DNA of 64,000 nucleotides. It comes from Lautropia sp. Lineage in GTDB: Bacteria > Pseudomonadota > Gammaproteobacteria > Burkholderiales > Burkholderiaceae_E. The stretch covers positions 186,001-250,000 of the forward strand of contig JAUNAC010000002.1 in NCBI GenBank assembly GCA_030527825.1, read 5' to 3'. A program made the position numbers and the translations under genes. The notes under the pieces were generated by a model. That model had not been told where the DNA came from and searched no databases. It saw only the letters and a list, made by a program, of their open reading frames with translations. Positions within the stretch are counted from its first letter, which is position 1. Each line of letters starts with the position of its first letter. Shown one piece after another: positions 55,923 through 64,000 of this stretch.

Positions 55923-56897
55923 ATGGATACCCTCTTGAGAATAGCCCGTTTCACCAACAAGACCTTTGCCTTGTGGGTGCTCCTCTTTGGCGCCCTGGGG
56001 TTTGTCTGCCCAGCCCTGTTTGAGGGGTTGCGCAGCTGGATTCCCTATCTGTTGGCTGCCGTGATGCTGGGCATGGGGATGACGCTTTCCATCCGGGATT
56101 TCACGGGCGTATTGCGCTATCCCAAGGCGGTGTTGATCGGCGTCTGTGCGCAGTTTCTGATCATGCCCGGACTCGCCTGGCTGCTGTGCCGACTCTTCAG
56201 TCTGCCGGCCGATCTCGCCGCCGGTGTCATTTTGGTGGGCGCCTGCCCGGGGGGTACGGCTTCCAACGTCATGACTTATCTGGCGCGGGGAAACACGGCG
56301 CTGTCGGTCGCCTGTACCACGGTGACTACGCTGCTGGCGCCGCTGCTGACCCCGCTGGTGTTCTGGCTGTTTGCCTCCCAGTGGCTGCAGGTGGACGCCT
56401 CGGGCATGTTTCTGTCGGTTCTGCAGGTTGTGCTGCTGCCCATTGTGGTTGGCCTCGTGATCAAGTCCCTGGCCGGGCACCGGGTTGATCGTGTGGCCGA
56501 AAGCATGCCACTGGTATCGGTGGTGGCCATTGTGCTCATCGTCGGCGCTGTGGTGGCAGGCAGCCGGGCGCGCATGGTGGACACGGGTCTGCTGATCTTT
56601 GGCGTGGTGGTGTTGCACAACGGCCTGGGCTATCTGGGCGGGCTGCTGGCGGCCCGCCTGTTTGGTCTGCCGTTCTATGACGGCAAGGCCATTGCGATCG
56701 AGGTGGGCATGCAGAATTCCGGTCTTGGCGCCACGCTGGCTGGCCTGCATTTCGCCAGCCAGCCCATTGTGGCCGTACCCAGTGCCATCTTCAGTTTCTG
56801 GCACAACGTCTCTGGCCCCATTCTGGCGACCTGGTTTGCCAGTCGCCCCGATGGTCATGGCGAAGAGAGAAAGAGCGGGGATTCTTCGTCGCGGTGA
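55923..56897 (+). CDS. Bile acid:sodium symporter family (BASS) transporter
   Basis: The 324-residue protein has nine or ten membrane segments, the BASS landmarks GVILVGACPGGTASNVMTYLARGN and VGMQNSGLGATLA, and the gap between helices 4 and 9 expected for sodium sites. Bacterial relatives (YocS, PanS, ASBT-NM type) carry bile acids, pantoate or keto acids. Placement between RND genes and an outer-membrane channel is unusual and might mark a shared amphipathic substrate, but separate control is equally possible. The start has GGAGC 10 bases upstream. Confidence 0.9.
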   Translation: MDTLLRIARFTNKTFALWVLLFGALGFVCPALFEGLRSWIPYLLAAVMLGMGMTLSIRDFTGVLRYPKAVLIGVCAQFLIMPGLAWLLCRLFSLPADLAAGVILVGACPGGTASNVMTYLARGNTALSVACTTVTTLLAPLLTPLVFWLFASQWLQVDASGMFLSVLQVVLLPIVVGLVIKSLAGHRVDRVAESMPLVSVVAIVLIVGAVVAGSRARMVDTGLLIFGVVVLHNGLGYLGGLLAARLFGLPFYDGKAIAIEVGMQNSGLGATLAGLHFASQPIVAVPSAIFSFWHNVSGPILATWFASRPDGHGEERKSGDSSSR

Positions 56898-57096
56898 TCA
56901 AAACAGCGGGCTCACCCCCGGCAGGTTCTGCCGGGTGGGGGCCGGGTGGGGGTATCGCAAATTGGGTGGCCTGGGCAACATCGTCCGGACACGGTCTGAT
57001 GCGGCCTGTTCCATTTTTGTGGCAGTGCATGTCCTTCGGTGTTTTTCCTTCGTTTCCACGTCCGTTTCCATGTCTGAAAAAATCATTGCTGGCCCG

Positions 57097-58812
57097 ATGG
57101 ATATAAAGATTCTCTGCCGACAGTCCGTGCTTGCGGTCGGCCTGCTGCTGGCACTGGGGGGCTGCAGTGTCACGACACCCTACCGGATCCCGGCCGCGGC
57201 GCTGGCGGTGCCGCTGGAAGAGCACGCGGGCTGGCATCTGGCCTCCGGTGCTGAACGGGAGGGAACCGCCGCGGGGCAGGGGGATGATGCCGCTTCGGCT
57301 GCGTTCAAGGGCTTTTCGTCGCAGGACGCCGCTGGGGCGGGGCGCACACGCGGTACCGCGTCATCGGCTGTCACGGCCGGCATGCCCGGCGAGCCCCTGG
57401 AGGGGCGCTTTGCCTCTGTCAGTCTGGTGGATGGTGCCGCGTTTCGGGATCCGCTGCTGCAAGGGCTGCTGCAGCGGCAACGCAGTGGGAACCTGAGTCT
57501 GTTGCAGGCCGAGGCGCGCCTGCGACAGGCCCAGGCGGTGCTTGCCGGTGCCGGCGCATCCCGTCTGCCCCAGGTCGGCATCAGTTCCGGGGCGGTCCGC
57601 TCGGGCAGCGCAGGAAGGGAGGGGGCTGGTCGCGGCGCAGCTGCTGTGGGTGGCAGCGCCGGTGCGGGGGATGCATGGAGTGGTTTGGATCAGAGCTCGC
57701 TTGCCAGTCTGATGGGCAAGACGGGTCCGAGCAACAGCGTGCAGGCAGGCACCTCGATCAGCTGGGTGCCCGACCTGTGGGGCAAGATTGCTGCCCAGAT
57801 CGAGTCGGGGCGGGCCTCGCTGCAGGCTGCCGAGGCAGAGCGTCGGGCGGTTGAGCTCCAGATGCAGGTCAGTCTTATCCAGTCCTATTGGCGCATGCGT
57901 CTGGCCGAGGCGAGGCTTCTCCTGCTGGCCCGTTCGGTGGCGACTGCCGAGCGTTCGCTGCGGCTGATTCGCAACCAGTATCACGCGGGTCTGGTAGCCC
58001 GCGCCGATGTGGTGCAGGCAGAGACCCGCCTGCAATTGGTGATGACCCAGCGCCATGAGATGGAGCGCAGCCGTGGCACTGAACGTCATGCCATGGCGGT
58101 TCTGCTGGGGTTGCCGCCATCCGCGCTGGGTGAGGTCGCATTCAGCTCTGGGTCGGACGCAGGACATGCATCGGCGGGGCTGGATGCGTCGGCACCGCCG
58201 GTCATGCTGCCGTCTGTGCCGCCGGTTCCTGATACGCTGTCCATCGACCTGTTGCGCCGTCGCCCCAATGTGAGCGCCGCCGAGCGTCAGGTGGCCAGCG
58301 CCAATGCCGAGCTGGGGCTGGCCCGGGGGGCCTGGCTGCCGGACATCACCCTCAGCGCAGCGGGCTCGCTGAGTGCCAGTACGGTGGCCAGTTTGCTGTC
58401 CGCGCCACTGCGTTCGTGGTCTCTGGGCGCTCAGCTGGCTTCCTATGCGCTGTTCGATGGCGGGGCTCGCAGGGCTGCGCTGCAGAAGCAGGAAGCCGCC
58501 TATGATGAAAAGGTGGCGGCTTATCGTCTGCAGGTGCTTACGGCCTTGCAGGAGATTGAGGATGGTCTGCTGGCCCGTCGCACTTTGGCCCGGCAGGAGA
58601 CAGACCAGAAACGGCTGGTGGCACTCGCCCAGGAGGCCGAGCAGGTGGTGCGCAACCGGTATCAGGGCGGGCTGGTGAGCTACACCGAGCTTTCCACTGC
58701 CGAAAGCAGCAGTATCAGCGCCCAGGATCAGCTGTTGGCCCTGCAGGCCGAGCGGCTGAACAACTACATCACACTGCTTGCAGCCATTGGTGGTTCGTGG
58801 CAGACGCCATGA
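57097..58812 (+). CDS. Outer-membrane efflux lipoprotein (NodT/OprM family)
   Basis: The 571-residue product has a lipoprotein signal ending LALGGC (Cys23 from the ATG at 57097; an ATG at 57070 is also in frame). The TolC-like repeats include GNLSLLQAEARLRQAQAVLAGAG, LIRNQYHAGLVARADVVQAETRL, the RRRPNVSAAERQVASANAELGLARGAWLPDI signature, and VVRNRYQGGLVSYTELSTAE. It forms the trimeric exit duct for an RND pump. Gly/Ala-rich insertions near residues 55-90 and 170-200 make it longer than OprM. Probably the exit duct for MdtABC. Confidence 0.92.
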   Translation: MDIKILCRQSVLAVGLLLALGGCSVTTPYRIPAAALAVPLEEHAGWHLASGAEREGTAAGQGDDAASAAFKGFSSQDAAGAGRTRGTASSAVTAGMPGEPLEGRFASVSLVDGAAFRDPLLQGLLQRQRSGNLSLLQAEARLRQAQAVLAGAGASRLPQVGISSGAVRSGSAGREGAGRGAAAVGGSAGAGDAWSGLDQSSLASLMGKTGPSNSVQAGTSISWVPDLWGKIAAQIESGRASLQAAEAERRAVELQMQVSLIQSYWRMRLAEARLLLLARSVATAERSLRLIRNQYHAGLVARADVVQAETRLQLVMTQRHEMERSRGTERHAMAVLLGLPPSALGEVAFSSGSDAGHASAGLDASAPPVMLPSVPPVPDTLSIDLLRRRPNVSAAERQVASANAELGLARGAWLPDITLSAAGSLSASTVASLLSAPLRSWSLGAQLASYALFDGGARRAALQKQEAAYDEKVAAYRLQVLTALQEIEDGLLARRTLARQETDQKRLVALAQEAEQVVRNRYQGGLVSYTELSTAESSSISAQDQLLALQAERLNNYITLLAAIGGSWQTP

Positions 58813-58822
58813 ACGTTCTTCG

Positions 58823-60478
58823 CTAGCGCCGGCTGGTCTTCAGCAATTCGGCGGCGTGGGCCCGGGTGGTGCCGGTGATTTTCTTTCCGCCCAGCATGCG
58901 TGCAATCTCTTCCTGCCGGGCGGCGGCGTCAAGAGGATCAACCCGGCTGGATACCGAATGGGAAGAGCGGGTTTTCATGACCTTCAGATGGTGGTCAGCC
59001 CGAGCGGCCACCTGGGGCAGGTGGGTGACGCAGAGAACCTGCGAATCGGTGGCCAGGCGTTGCATCAGCTCGCCGATCACAGCAGCCACGGCGCCGCCGA
59101 CGCCCGTGTCGGCTTCATCGAAGATCAGGATGGATACCGGTGCAGAGCGGGCGGCCAGCACGGCAATGGCCAGCCCGATGCGGGAGAGTTCGCCGCCGGA
59201 AGCGACCCGGGCGATCGGGCGGGGCGTGGCCCCCTCGTGCGCGGCGATCTGGAACTCCACCGTATCAATGCCCGAAGGGCCGGGTGAGGCGGCTGAGCAG
59301 GCGATCAGCAGACGGGTGCCGGGCATGCCCAGGCGCTCAATCTGCGCGGTGACGTCTGCAGCCAGTGTGCCAGCTGTCTTGCGGCGGGCTGCCGAGACTT
59401 GCCGGGCGAGCCGGTCATAGGCGGCTTCGGCAGTCGCGAACGCCGTTTCCAGTTTGCTGATGTCGGCGGCATCGCTCAGGCGCTCCAGCTCGGCCTGCAG
59501 CCTGTCGAGGTGGGTGGCGAGATCCTGGGGCTGCAGTCGCAGTTTGCGGGCCGTATTGAAGATGCTGGCCACGCGCTGTTCCACTTCGGCAAAACGCTCT
59601 GGATCTAGATCCAGCCGGCCAGCATAGGCTGCCAGTTCACCGGCTGCTTCATCAATCTGGATGGCAGCGGAATCGACCAGCTCGGCAGCATTCTTCAGCG
59701 AGGGATCAATCTCTGCCAGGGTACGCAGGCGCCCCTGCAGGCTGCCCAGCCGGTCTGCGATGGCGTCTTCGTCGCGTCCCAGGGCGTTAGCCAGCGCGTC
59801 GGCGCCGGCGAGCAGGTCGTGTGCATGGGCCAGCCGCTGCTGTTCGGCCGACAGGGCTTCCCACTCGCCCGGTGCCAGCCGCAGCTGGGTCAGCTCGTCA
59901 ATTTCCCATTGCAGCCGCTCAGTGCGGATGGCCGCTTCGCGCGAGCCGTTTCTGGCGGCTTCCAGGGCCTGTGTGGCCTTTTGCCAGCGCTGCCAGGCTT
60001 GATTCAGTTCCGTCAGCAACTTGTCTTGCCCGGCGAGCCGGTCCAGCAGCTCCCGTTGCGCGCCTGGGCGCAGCAGGTGCTGGGATTCATGCTGGCCATG
60101 GATATCGACCAGGTGTTCACCCAGCTCCCGCAGACGGGCAACGGTGCTGGGGTGGCCATTGATCTGCGCCCGGGAGCGTCCGTCACGGTCGACGATGCGC
60201 CGCAGCAGAACCTGGCCTGGATCGCCGCTGAGATCGTGTTCGGCCAGCCAGGCGCTCAGCGCAGTGTCGATGTCAAAGAGCGCCGAGATATCCGCACGCT
60301 CTGCCCCCTCGCGGACCAGGGTGGCGTCTCCCCGGCCACCTAACACCAGGCCCATGGCGTCAAGCAGAATGGATTTTCCGGCGCCAGTTTCGCCGGTCAG
60401 TACCGTAAAGCCTGGGCCGAAGTTGATTTCGGCGGCTTCGACAATGACAAAATCATTCAGTCGTAACCAATGCAGCAT
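58823..60478 (-). CDS. recN: DNA repair protein RecN
   Basis: The 551-residue SMC-like ATPase has Walker A TGETGAGKS (28-36) after MLHWLRLNDFVIVE, a long coiled-coil middle, and the C-terminal RVASGGELSRIGLAIAVL signature with Walker B ILIFDEADTGVGG. It tethers DNA ends in double-strand-break repair and is usually SOS-controlled. I saw no clear LexA box just upstream. GGAG lies 9 bases before the ATG at 60478. It follows nadK by 59 bases, the classic nadK-recN pair. Confidence 0.96.
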   Translation of the reverse strand: MLHWLRLNDFVIVEAAEINFGPGFTVLTGETGAGKSILLDAMGLVLGGRGDATLVREGAERADISALFDIDTALSAWLAEHDLSGDPGQVLLRRIVDRDGRSRAQINGHPSTVARLRELGEHLVDIHGQHESQHLLRPGAQRELLDRLAGQDKLLTELNQAWQRWQKATQALEAARNGSREAAIRTERLQWEIDELTQLRLAPGEWEALSAEQQRLAHAHDLLAGADALANALGRDEDAIADRLGSLQGRLRTLAEIDPSLKNAAELVDSAAIQIDEAAGELAAYAGRLDLDPERFAEVEQRVASIFNTARKLRLQPQDLATHLDRLQAELERLSDAADISKLETAFATAEAAYDRLARQVSAARRKTAGTLAADVTAQIERLGMPGTRLLIACSAASPGPSGIDTVEFQIAAHEGATPRPIARVASGGELSRIGLAIAVLAARSAPVSILIFDEADTGVGGAVAAVIGELMQRLATDSQVLCVTHLPQVAARADHHLKVMKTRSSHSVSSRVDPLDAAARQEEIARMLGGKKITGTTRAHAAELLKTSRR

Positions 60479-60537
60479 GATGAAAGGCTCCTGGTGTTGT
60501 CCGGTTCCGATGGTGACTGGCAGCCTGACTGGCCGCA

Positions 60538-61407
60538 TCATTCTCGCCGTGGTTCCAGTCCGGGAATTTCGTGCCAGTTGAGTTTTGAGCGCAAGGTGGC
60601 GTAATAGCTATAGCCGGGTGGATGCAGAAAGCGGCTGGCGTCGGCTGAGCGACGCAGGACGACCCGGTCACCAAGATGTAGTTCGGAAAACGATTGCATG
60701 TCGCAGTTGAGTCGGGCGTGCTGTCCGTGGCGGATCGTCAGTTCCACAACGCAATGGTCGGGCAGAATGATGGGACGCGCCGACAGTGACTGTGGTGCAA
60801 CCGGCGCCAGGATGAAACCGTGCAGGGAGGGGTGCATCAATGGTCCGCCTACCGACAGGGCATAGGCGGTCGATCCGGTCGGTGTGGCCACGATCAGGCC
60901 GTCGGCCCGCGGACCATACATATAGCGTCCGTTAACGCAGACCTCAATCTCGATCATGCCAGCGCGGGAGCTGCGGCTGATGACCACATCATTGAGCGCA
61001 CGGGCCTGGAAAAGCTGTCGCTCATCCCGAAAGACCTGGGCTTCGATCAGTGCGCGCTCCTCGATGTCGTATTCACCCGCCAGGATGGCCGTCAGAGAAT
61101 TCTGCCAGTCTGACATGGGGATGTCGGTGATGAACCCCAGGCGTCCTCGGTTGATACCGACAATGGGCACTTTGAGCGGTGCCATGGTTCGGGCGATACC
61201 CAGCATGGTGCCATCCCCGCCCACCACAAGGGCAAGATCTGCCTTGCGACCGACTGACTGGATGGCGCGGACACCGGCCGAGGTCGGCGTCAGCACCGTG
61301 ATGCCACGATCCAGCAACCAGATAGAAATTTCTTCCAGGACGCGTTCAGGCAGTCCATCGGACTGAGGACGGCCGAACAGCGCAATAGTCTTGAAAGGAG
61401 CATTCAT
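60538..61407 (-). CDS. nadK: NAD kinase
   Basis: The 289-residue enzyme phosphorylates NAD to NADP. It has GGDGTMLGIAR (GGDGT 63-67) with catalytic Asp65, GINRGRLGFITDIP, and the substrate loop GPRADGLIVATPTGSTAYALSVGGP. The frame is open upstream, but MNAPFKTIALFGRP at 61407 is the family N-terminus. No good ribosome site precedes it. The divergent hrcA starts 76 bases away. Confidence 0.96.
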   Translation of the reverse strand: MNAPFKTIALFGRPQSDGLPERVLEEISIWLLDRGITVLTPTSAGVRAIQSVGRKADLALVVGGDGTMLGIARTMAPLKVPIVGINRGRLGFITDIPMSDWQNSLTAILAGEYDIEERALIEAQVFRDERQLFQARALNDVVISRSSRAGMIEIEVCVNGRYMYGPRADGLIVATPTGSTAYALSVGGPLMHPSLHGFILAPVAPQSLSARPIILPDHCVVELTIRHGQHARLNCDMQSFSELHLGDRVVLRRSADASRFLHPPGYSYYATLRSKLNWHEIPGLEPRRE

Positions 61408-61483
61408 GCGGCGAATTGAACCATAATTCCTGATAATTGCGTCATGGTCACTCACATCTGCCGGGGCATACCGGTTAAGCCGA

Positions 61484-62509
61484 ATGGATGAGCGCGCCCG
61501 AATTCTTCTCAAATCTCTCATCGAACACTATATTGTCGACGGTCAGCCGGTTGGTTCACGCACACTGTCGCAGTATTCACGACTGGATCTGTCGCCCGCC
61601 ACCATCCGCAACGTCATGGCGGAGCTGGAGGAACACGGCCTGATTGCCCATCGTCATACTTCCAGCGGACGAGTTCCCACGCCACGCGGCTATCGGCTGT
61701 TTGTCGATTCGCTGCTGACAGTTCAGCCATTGGAGGCTGGTGAGACGAGCCAGATGCAGGGGTCTCTAGTGGCAGTCAAGGAACCACGCCAGGTGCTGGC
61801 GAAGGCGGCCGGACTGTTGTCCAGCCTGTCCTCCTTTGCCGGTGTGGTATCCGTACAGCGCAGGGCGGGCACATTCCGACACATCGAGTTTTTGCGCCTG
61901 TCGGCACGACGGGTACTGTTGATTCTGGTTTCCCCGGACGGGGAAGTGCACAATCGGATGCTTCAGGTCGATCATGACTACGGGCCGGCTACCCTCAACG
62001 AGGCAGCCAATTACATCAATACTCATTATGCAGGTGTAGGCTTCGAGGAAATCAAGCATCGCCTGGGGGGAGAACTGGCGGACCTGCGTCGGGACATCAG
62101 CGTGTTGATGCAGCGTGCGGTCGATGCCGGCCGCGAGGCCGTCGAGGATGACGGGGACAAGATGCTCATCGCCGGCAGCAGTAATTTTGTCGGCATTCCG
62201 GATTTTGCTGATGATATGGCACGCCTCAAGCAGCTGTTTGGGCTGTTCGAGCAGAGATCCGAACTGTTGCAGCTCATGGACGCGTCGGCCCGGGCGGGAG
62301 GGGTGCAGATCTATATCGGTGGAGAATCCGAGATGGTGCCCATGGAGGAGCTGTCCATCGTGATTGCCCCTTATAAGGCCGACGGCAAGATCGTGGGCAC
62401 CCTGGGCGTCATTGGCCCTACGCGCATGGCTTATCAGCGGATGATCCCGATGGTCGACATCACGGCGCGGCTGGTGTCGTCGGCGCTGGATGACGGGCGC
62501 GAGGAATAG
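61484..62509 (+). CDS. hrcA: Heat-inducible transcription repressor HrcA
   Basis: The 341-residue repressor has an N-terminal winged helix-turn-helix (DERARILLKSLIEHYIVDGQPVGSRTLSQYSRLDLSPATIRNVMAELEEHGLI) and the ASSGRVPT-like HTSSGRVPTPRGYRLFVDSLL. A GAF-like domain with IGGESEMVPMEELSIVIAPYK follows. HrcA binds CIRCE elements of groE/dnaK operons; no CIRCE repeat was seen in this window. Divergence from nadK and proximity to hemH are conserved in Burkholderiales. Confidence 0.96.
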   Translation: MDERARILLKSLIEHYIVDGQPVGSRTLSQYSRLDLSPATIRNVMAELEEHGLIAHRHTSSGRVPTPRGYRLFVDSLLTVQPLEAGETSQMQGSLVAVKEPRQVLAKAAGLLSSLSSFAGVVSVQRRAGTFRHIEFLRLSARRVLLILVSPDGEVHNRMLQVDHDYGPATLNEAANYINTHYAGVGFEEIKHRLGGELADLRRDISVLMQRAVDAGREAVEDDGDKMLIAGSSNFVGIPDFADDMARLKQLFGLFEQRSELLQLMDASARAGGVQIYIGGESEMVPMEELSIVIAPYKADGKIVGTLGVIGPTRMAYQRMIPMVDITARLVSSALDDGREE

Positions 62510-62629
62510 CAGCGCCTGCAACGGGCAGCACGGTGTCCGCATTCTGCACCCTACAATCGTGGGACCGATACCCACCGAGGCGACAGGCAGTCTCAGATTG
62601 CCTGGATCGCACCCACTTAACCCGTCACT

Positions 62630-63667
62630 ATGACCGATACCAAACGATCCCCCCGTGCTGCTGTTCTGCTGGTTCAGCTGGGCACTCCCGACAAACCGGA
62701 GGTGCCGGAAGTACGGCGCTATCTGCGTGAATTTCTGACCGACCGGCGCGTGGTTGAACAGTCGCCGTGGCTCTGGTGGCCCATTCTGCATACGATGGTG
62801 CTGACCCGGCGTCCGAAGGAATCGGCGGAGAAGTACCGTTCCATCTGGGCATCTGAGGGGTCTCCACTGCTCATCAACACCCGGCTCCAGGCCCAGGCGC
62901 TGCAGGACGAGCTCAACAAGCGGGGGCGTCTGGTGGAGGTGGTATGGGCGATGCGTTATGGCAGCCCTTCCATGGTGCAGGCGCTTCGGGATCTGCGCGA
63001 CCGGGGCTTCAGCCGGATCCTGGTCATGCCGATGTATCCACAGTACTCGGCCTCCACCAGTGCCACAGTCTTTGATGTGATTGCCCGGGAGTTCCTGACA
63101 TGGCGCAGCATTCCGGCATTGCGCTTTGTGCAGGATTTCCACGATGATCCGGGCTACATCGCTGCCGTGGCCGAGAGCATCCGCCAGTCCTGGCGCCAGT
63201 CGGAACAGGGCAAGCCCGAGAAGCTGGTGTTCAGCTTCCATGGGCTGCCGCAGGACTGTGTGGAGCAGGGTGATCCTTACCAGAAGCAGTGCCAGGCCAG
63301 TGCGGTGCTCATCGCCGAGGCCCTGGGGTTGACCCGGGAAGACTGGCTGGTGACCTTTCAGTCCCGCTTTGGTAGGGCCGAGTGGCTCAAACCCTACACC
63401 CAGCCCACGGTGGAGGCCCTGGCCCGCAAGGGGATCCGCACTGTCGACGTGGTGTGCCCCGGCTTCCTGTCCGACTGTATCGAGACGCTTGAAGAGATCA
63501 ACATGGAAGTCCACAACGCCTTCCTGGGGGCGGGCGGCAAGCGGTTTCGCTACATTCACTGTCTCAACGACGCGCCCTTGTGGATCCATGCTCTGGCTGA
63601 CATTGTCGGCAGTGAGCTGTCGGGCTGGAAGACGCGCGAGGTCGATCAGGTGCGTCGCCGGGGCTGA
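62630..63667 (+). CDS. hemH: Ferrochelatase
   Basis: The 345-residue enzyme inserts Fe(II) into protoporphyrin IX, the last haem step. It has VLLVQLGTPDKPE near the start, AMRYGSPSM, MPMYPQYSASTSATVFD, and the catalytic His204 in FSFHGLPQD. FQSRFGRAEWLKPYTQPTVEAL and VDVVCPGFLSDCIETLEEI, with the conserved Glu, complete the site. It lies 120 bases after hrcA. Confidence 0.97.
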   Translation: MTDTKRSPRAAVLLVQLGTPDKPEVPEVRRYLREFLTDRRVVEQSPWLWWPILHTMVLTRRPKESAEKYRSIWASEGSPLLINTRLQAQALQDELNKRGRLVEVVWAMRYGSPSMVQALRDLRDRGFSRILVMPMYPQYSASTSATVFDVIAREFLTWRSIPALRFVQDFHDDPGYIAAVAESIRQSWRQSEQGKPEKLVFSFHGLPQDCVEQGDPYQKQCQASAVLIAEALGLTREDWLVTFQSRFGRAEWLKPYTQPTVEALARKGIRTVDVVCPGFLSDCIETLEEINMEVHNAFLGAGGKRFRYIHCLNDAPLWIHALADIVGSELSGWKTREVDQVRRRG

Positions 63668-63695
63668 TTCCGTCAGGACATTTTCAGGCTTTAGG

Positions 63696-64000
63696 TCATG
63701 AAGGGTCGCTCGATGAAGGCTGGCTGTTTACCAATGATGCCCGCCAGCCTCCGCCAAGAGCCTTGTAGAGGGCGATCCGGTTGAGTTCGCGTTGCAGGTG
63801 AAGGCGTATGAGCTCCTGCTGTGCCGACATGAGTTCACGGCGTGTTCCCAGATACTCGAAGGCACTGGATCCACCATTTACCCAACGTTCCCTGGCAATT
63901 CTGTCCGTTGCTTGCAGGGCGGCGACTTTTTGTTCTCCCTGTCGATAGGCATTCTGCAATACTGGGCTTGATGCCAACGCCTCCGATACTTCATGGAACG
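63696..64000 (-). CDS. Outer-membrane efflux protein, NodT/TolC family, C-terminal end (partial)
   Basis: About 100 codons of the C-terminus are visible; the frame runs off the window at 64000. FHEVSEALASSPVLQNAYRQGEQKVAALQ, WVNGGSSAFEYLGTRRELMSAQQELIRL and LNRIALYKALGGGW are the end of a TolC-like second repeat. It is a second gene of the type at 57097-58812 but clearly diverged from it. Adaptor and pump genes, if present, lie beyond the window. Confidence 0.88.
   Translation of the reverse strand, partial: FHEVSEALASSPVLQNAYRQGEQKVAALQATDRIARERWVNGGSSAFEYLGTRRELMSAQQELIRLHLQRELNRIALYKALGGGWRASLVNSQPSSSDPS

Noticed and set aside
61408..61483. CIRCE element for HrcA autoregulation
   Set aside because: No TTAGCACTC-N9-GAGTGCTAA-like repeat is present in the nadK/hrcA gap.
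61766..63589. 607-codon open frame on the minus strand
   Set aside because: It is antisense to both hrcA and hemH, which are unmistakable; the translation is Arg/His/Gln-rich and domain-less.

Overview
The window reads as a contiguous piece of a GC-rich betaproteobacterial chromosome, most likely order Burkholderiales. The evidence is gene content and order: a ribF-ileS-lspA-coaBC-dut-trmA series, xseB-ispA-dxs, rpmB-rpmG, zapB-zapA followed by a 6S RNA, bamE-dapB, nadK-recN opposite hrcA-hemH, and a Neisseria PilB-like thioredoxin/MsrA/MsrB fusion. I could not fix the genus from sequence alone. Nearly every base is used: genes are short-spaced, many overlap by 1-4 bases, and the window holds no rRNA, CRISPR array, transposase or phage structural gene.

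Layout. 1-7150: end of polA, a YjiH-type membrane protein, a DUF4197 protein, a frameshifted SnoaL-like gene, fructose-bisphosphatase, then on the minus strand a sulfurtransferase and a Rieske oxygenase. 7151-15080: isoprenoid operon xseB-ispA-dxs, a Nudix/DUF4743 gene with yajQ, transaldolase, and a large lipoprotein of unknown function. 15097-22690: six-gene minus-strand housekeeping operon. 22868-29050: purN-rsmB, ribosomal proteins L28 and L33 with a clear promoter, radC, and fkpB-ispH followed by two small genes. 29140-41412: a Tat-exported copper-storage protein, glycerate kinase, RutG-like permease, a LysR regulator facing a pirin-GST-flavin reductase operon, tRNA-Thr(CGT), a ferredoxin-reductase, the MsrAB fusion and lgt. 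41516-48151: 6S RNA, zapA, zapB, a DsbD/ScsB protein, a two-gene accessory islet (DUF6434 plus GyrI-like), dapB and bamE. 48295-58812: an MdtABC-type RND efflux set with a bile-acid:sodium symporter family gene and an outer-membrane lipoprotein. 58823-64000: recN, nadK, hrcA, hemH and the end of a second outer-membrane efflux protein.

Functional themes. Three isoprenoid genes (ispA, dxs, ispH) lie in two separate operons. Envelope and redox repair is prominent: DsbD/ScsB, periplasmic MsrAB, Lgt, LspA, BamE and a copper store. Electrophile and drug stress is served by the pirin-GST-reductase operon and the RND pump.

Most unusual items: an imperfect 40-base repeat of dapB sequence at both ends of the stretch holding the accessory islet; a 180-nt 6S RNA candidate with a consensus -10 and an unexpected protein-like frame inside it; two minus-strand hairpin-plus-T-tract terminators that may end small RNAs carrying anti-Shine-Dalgarno motifs; and the single-base frameshift in the SnoaL-like gene.
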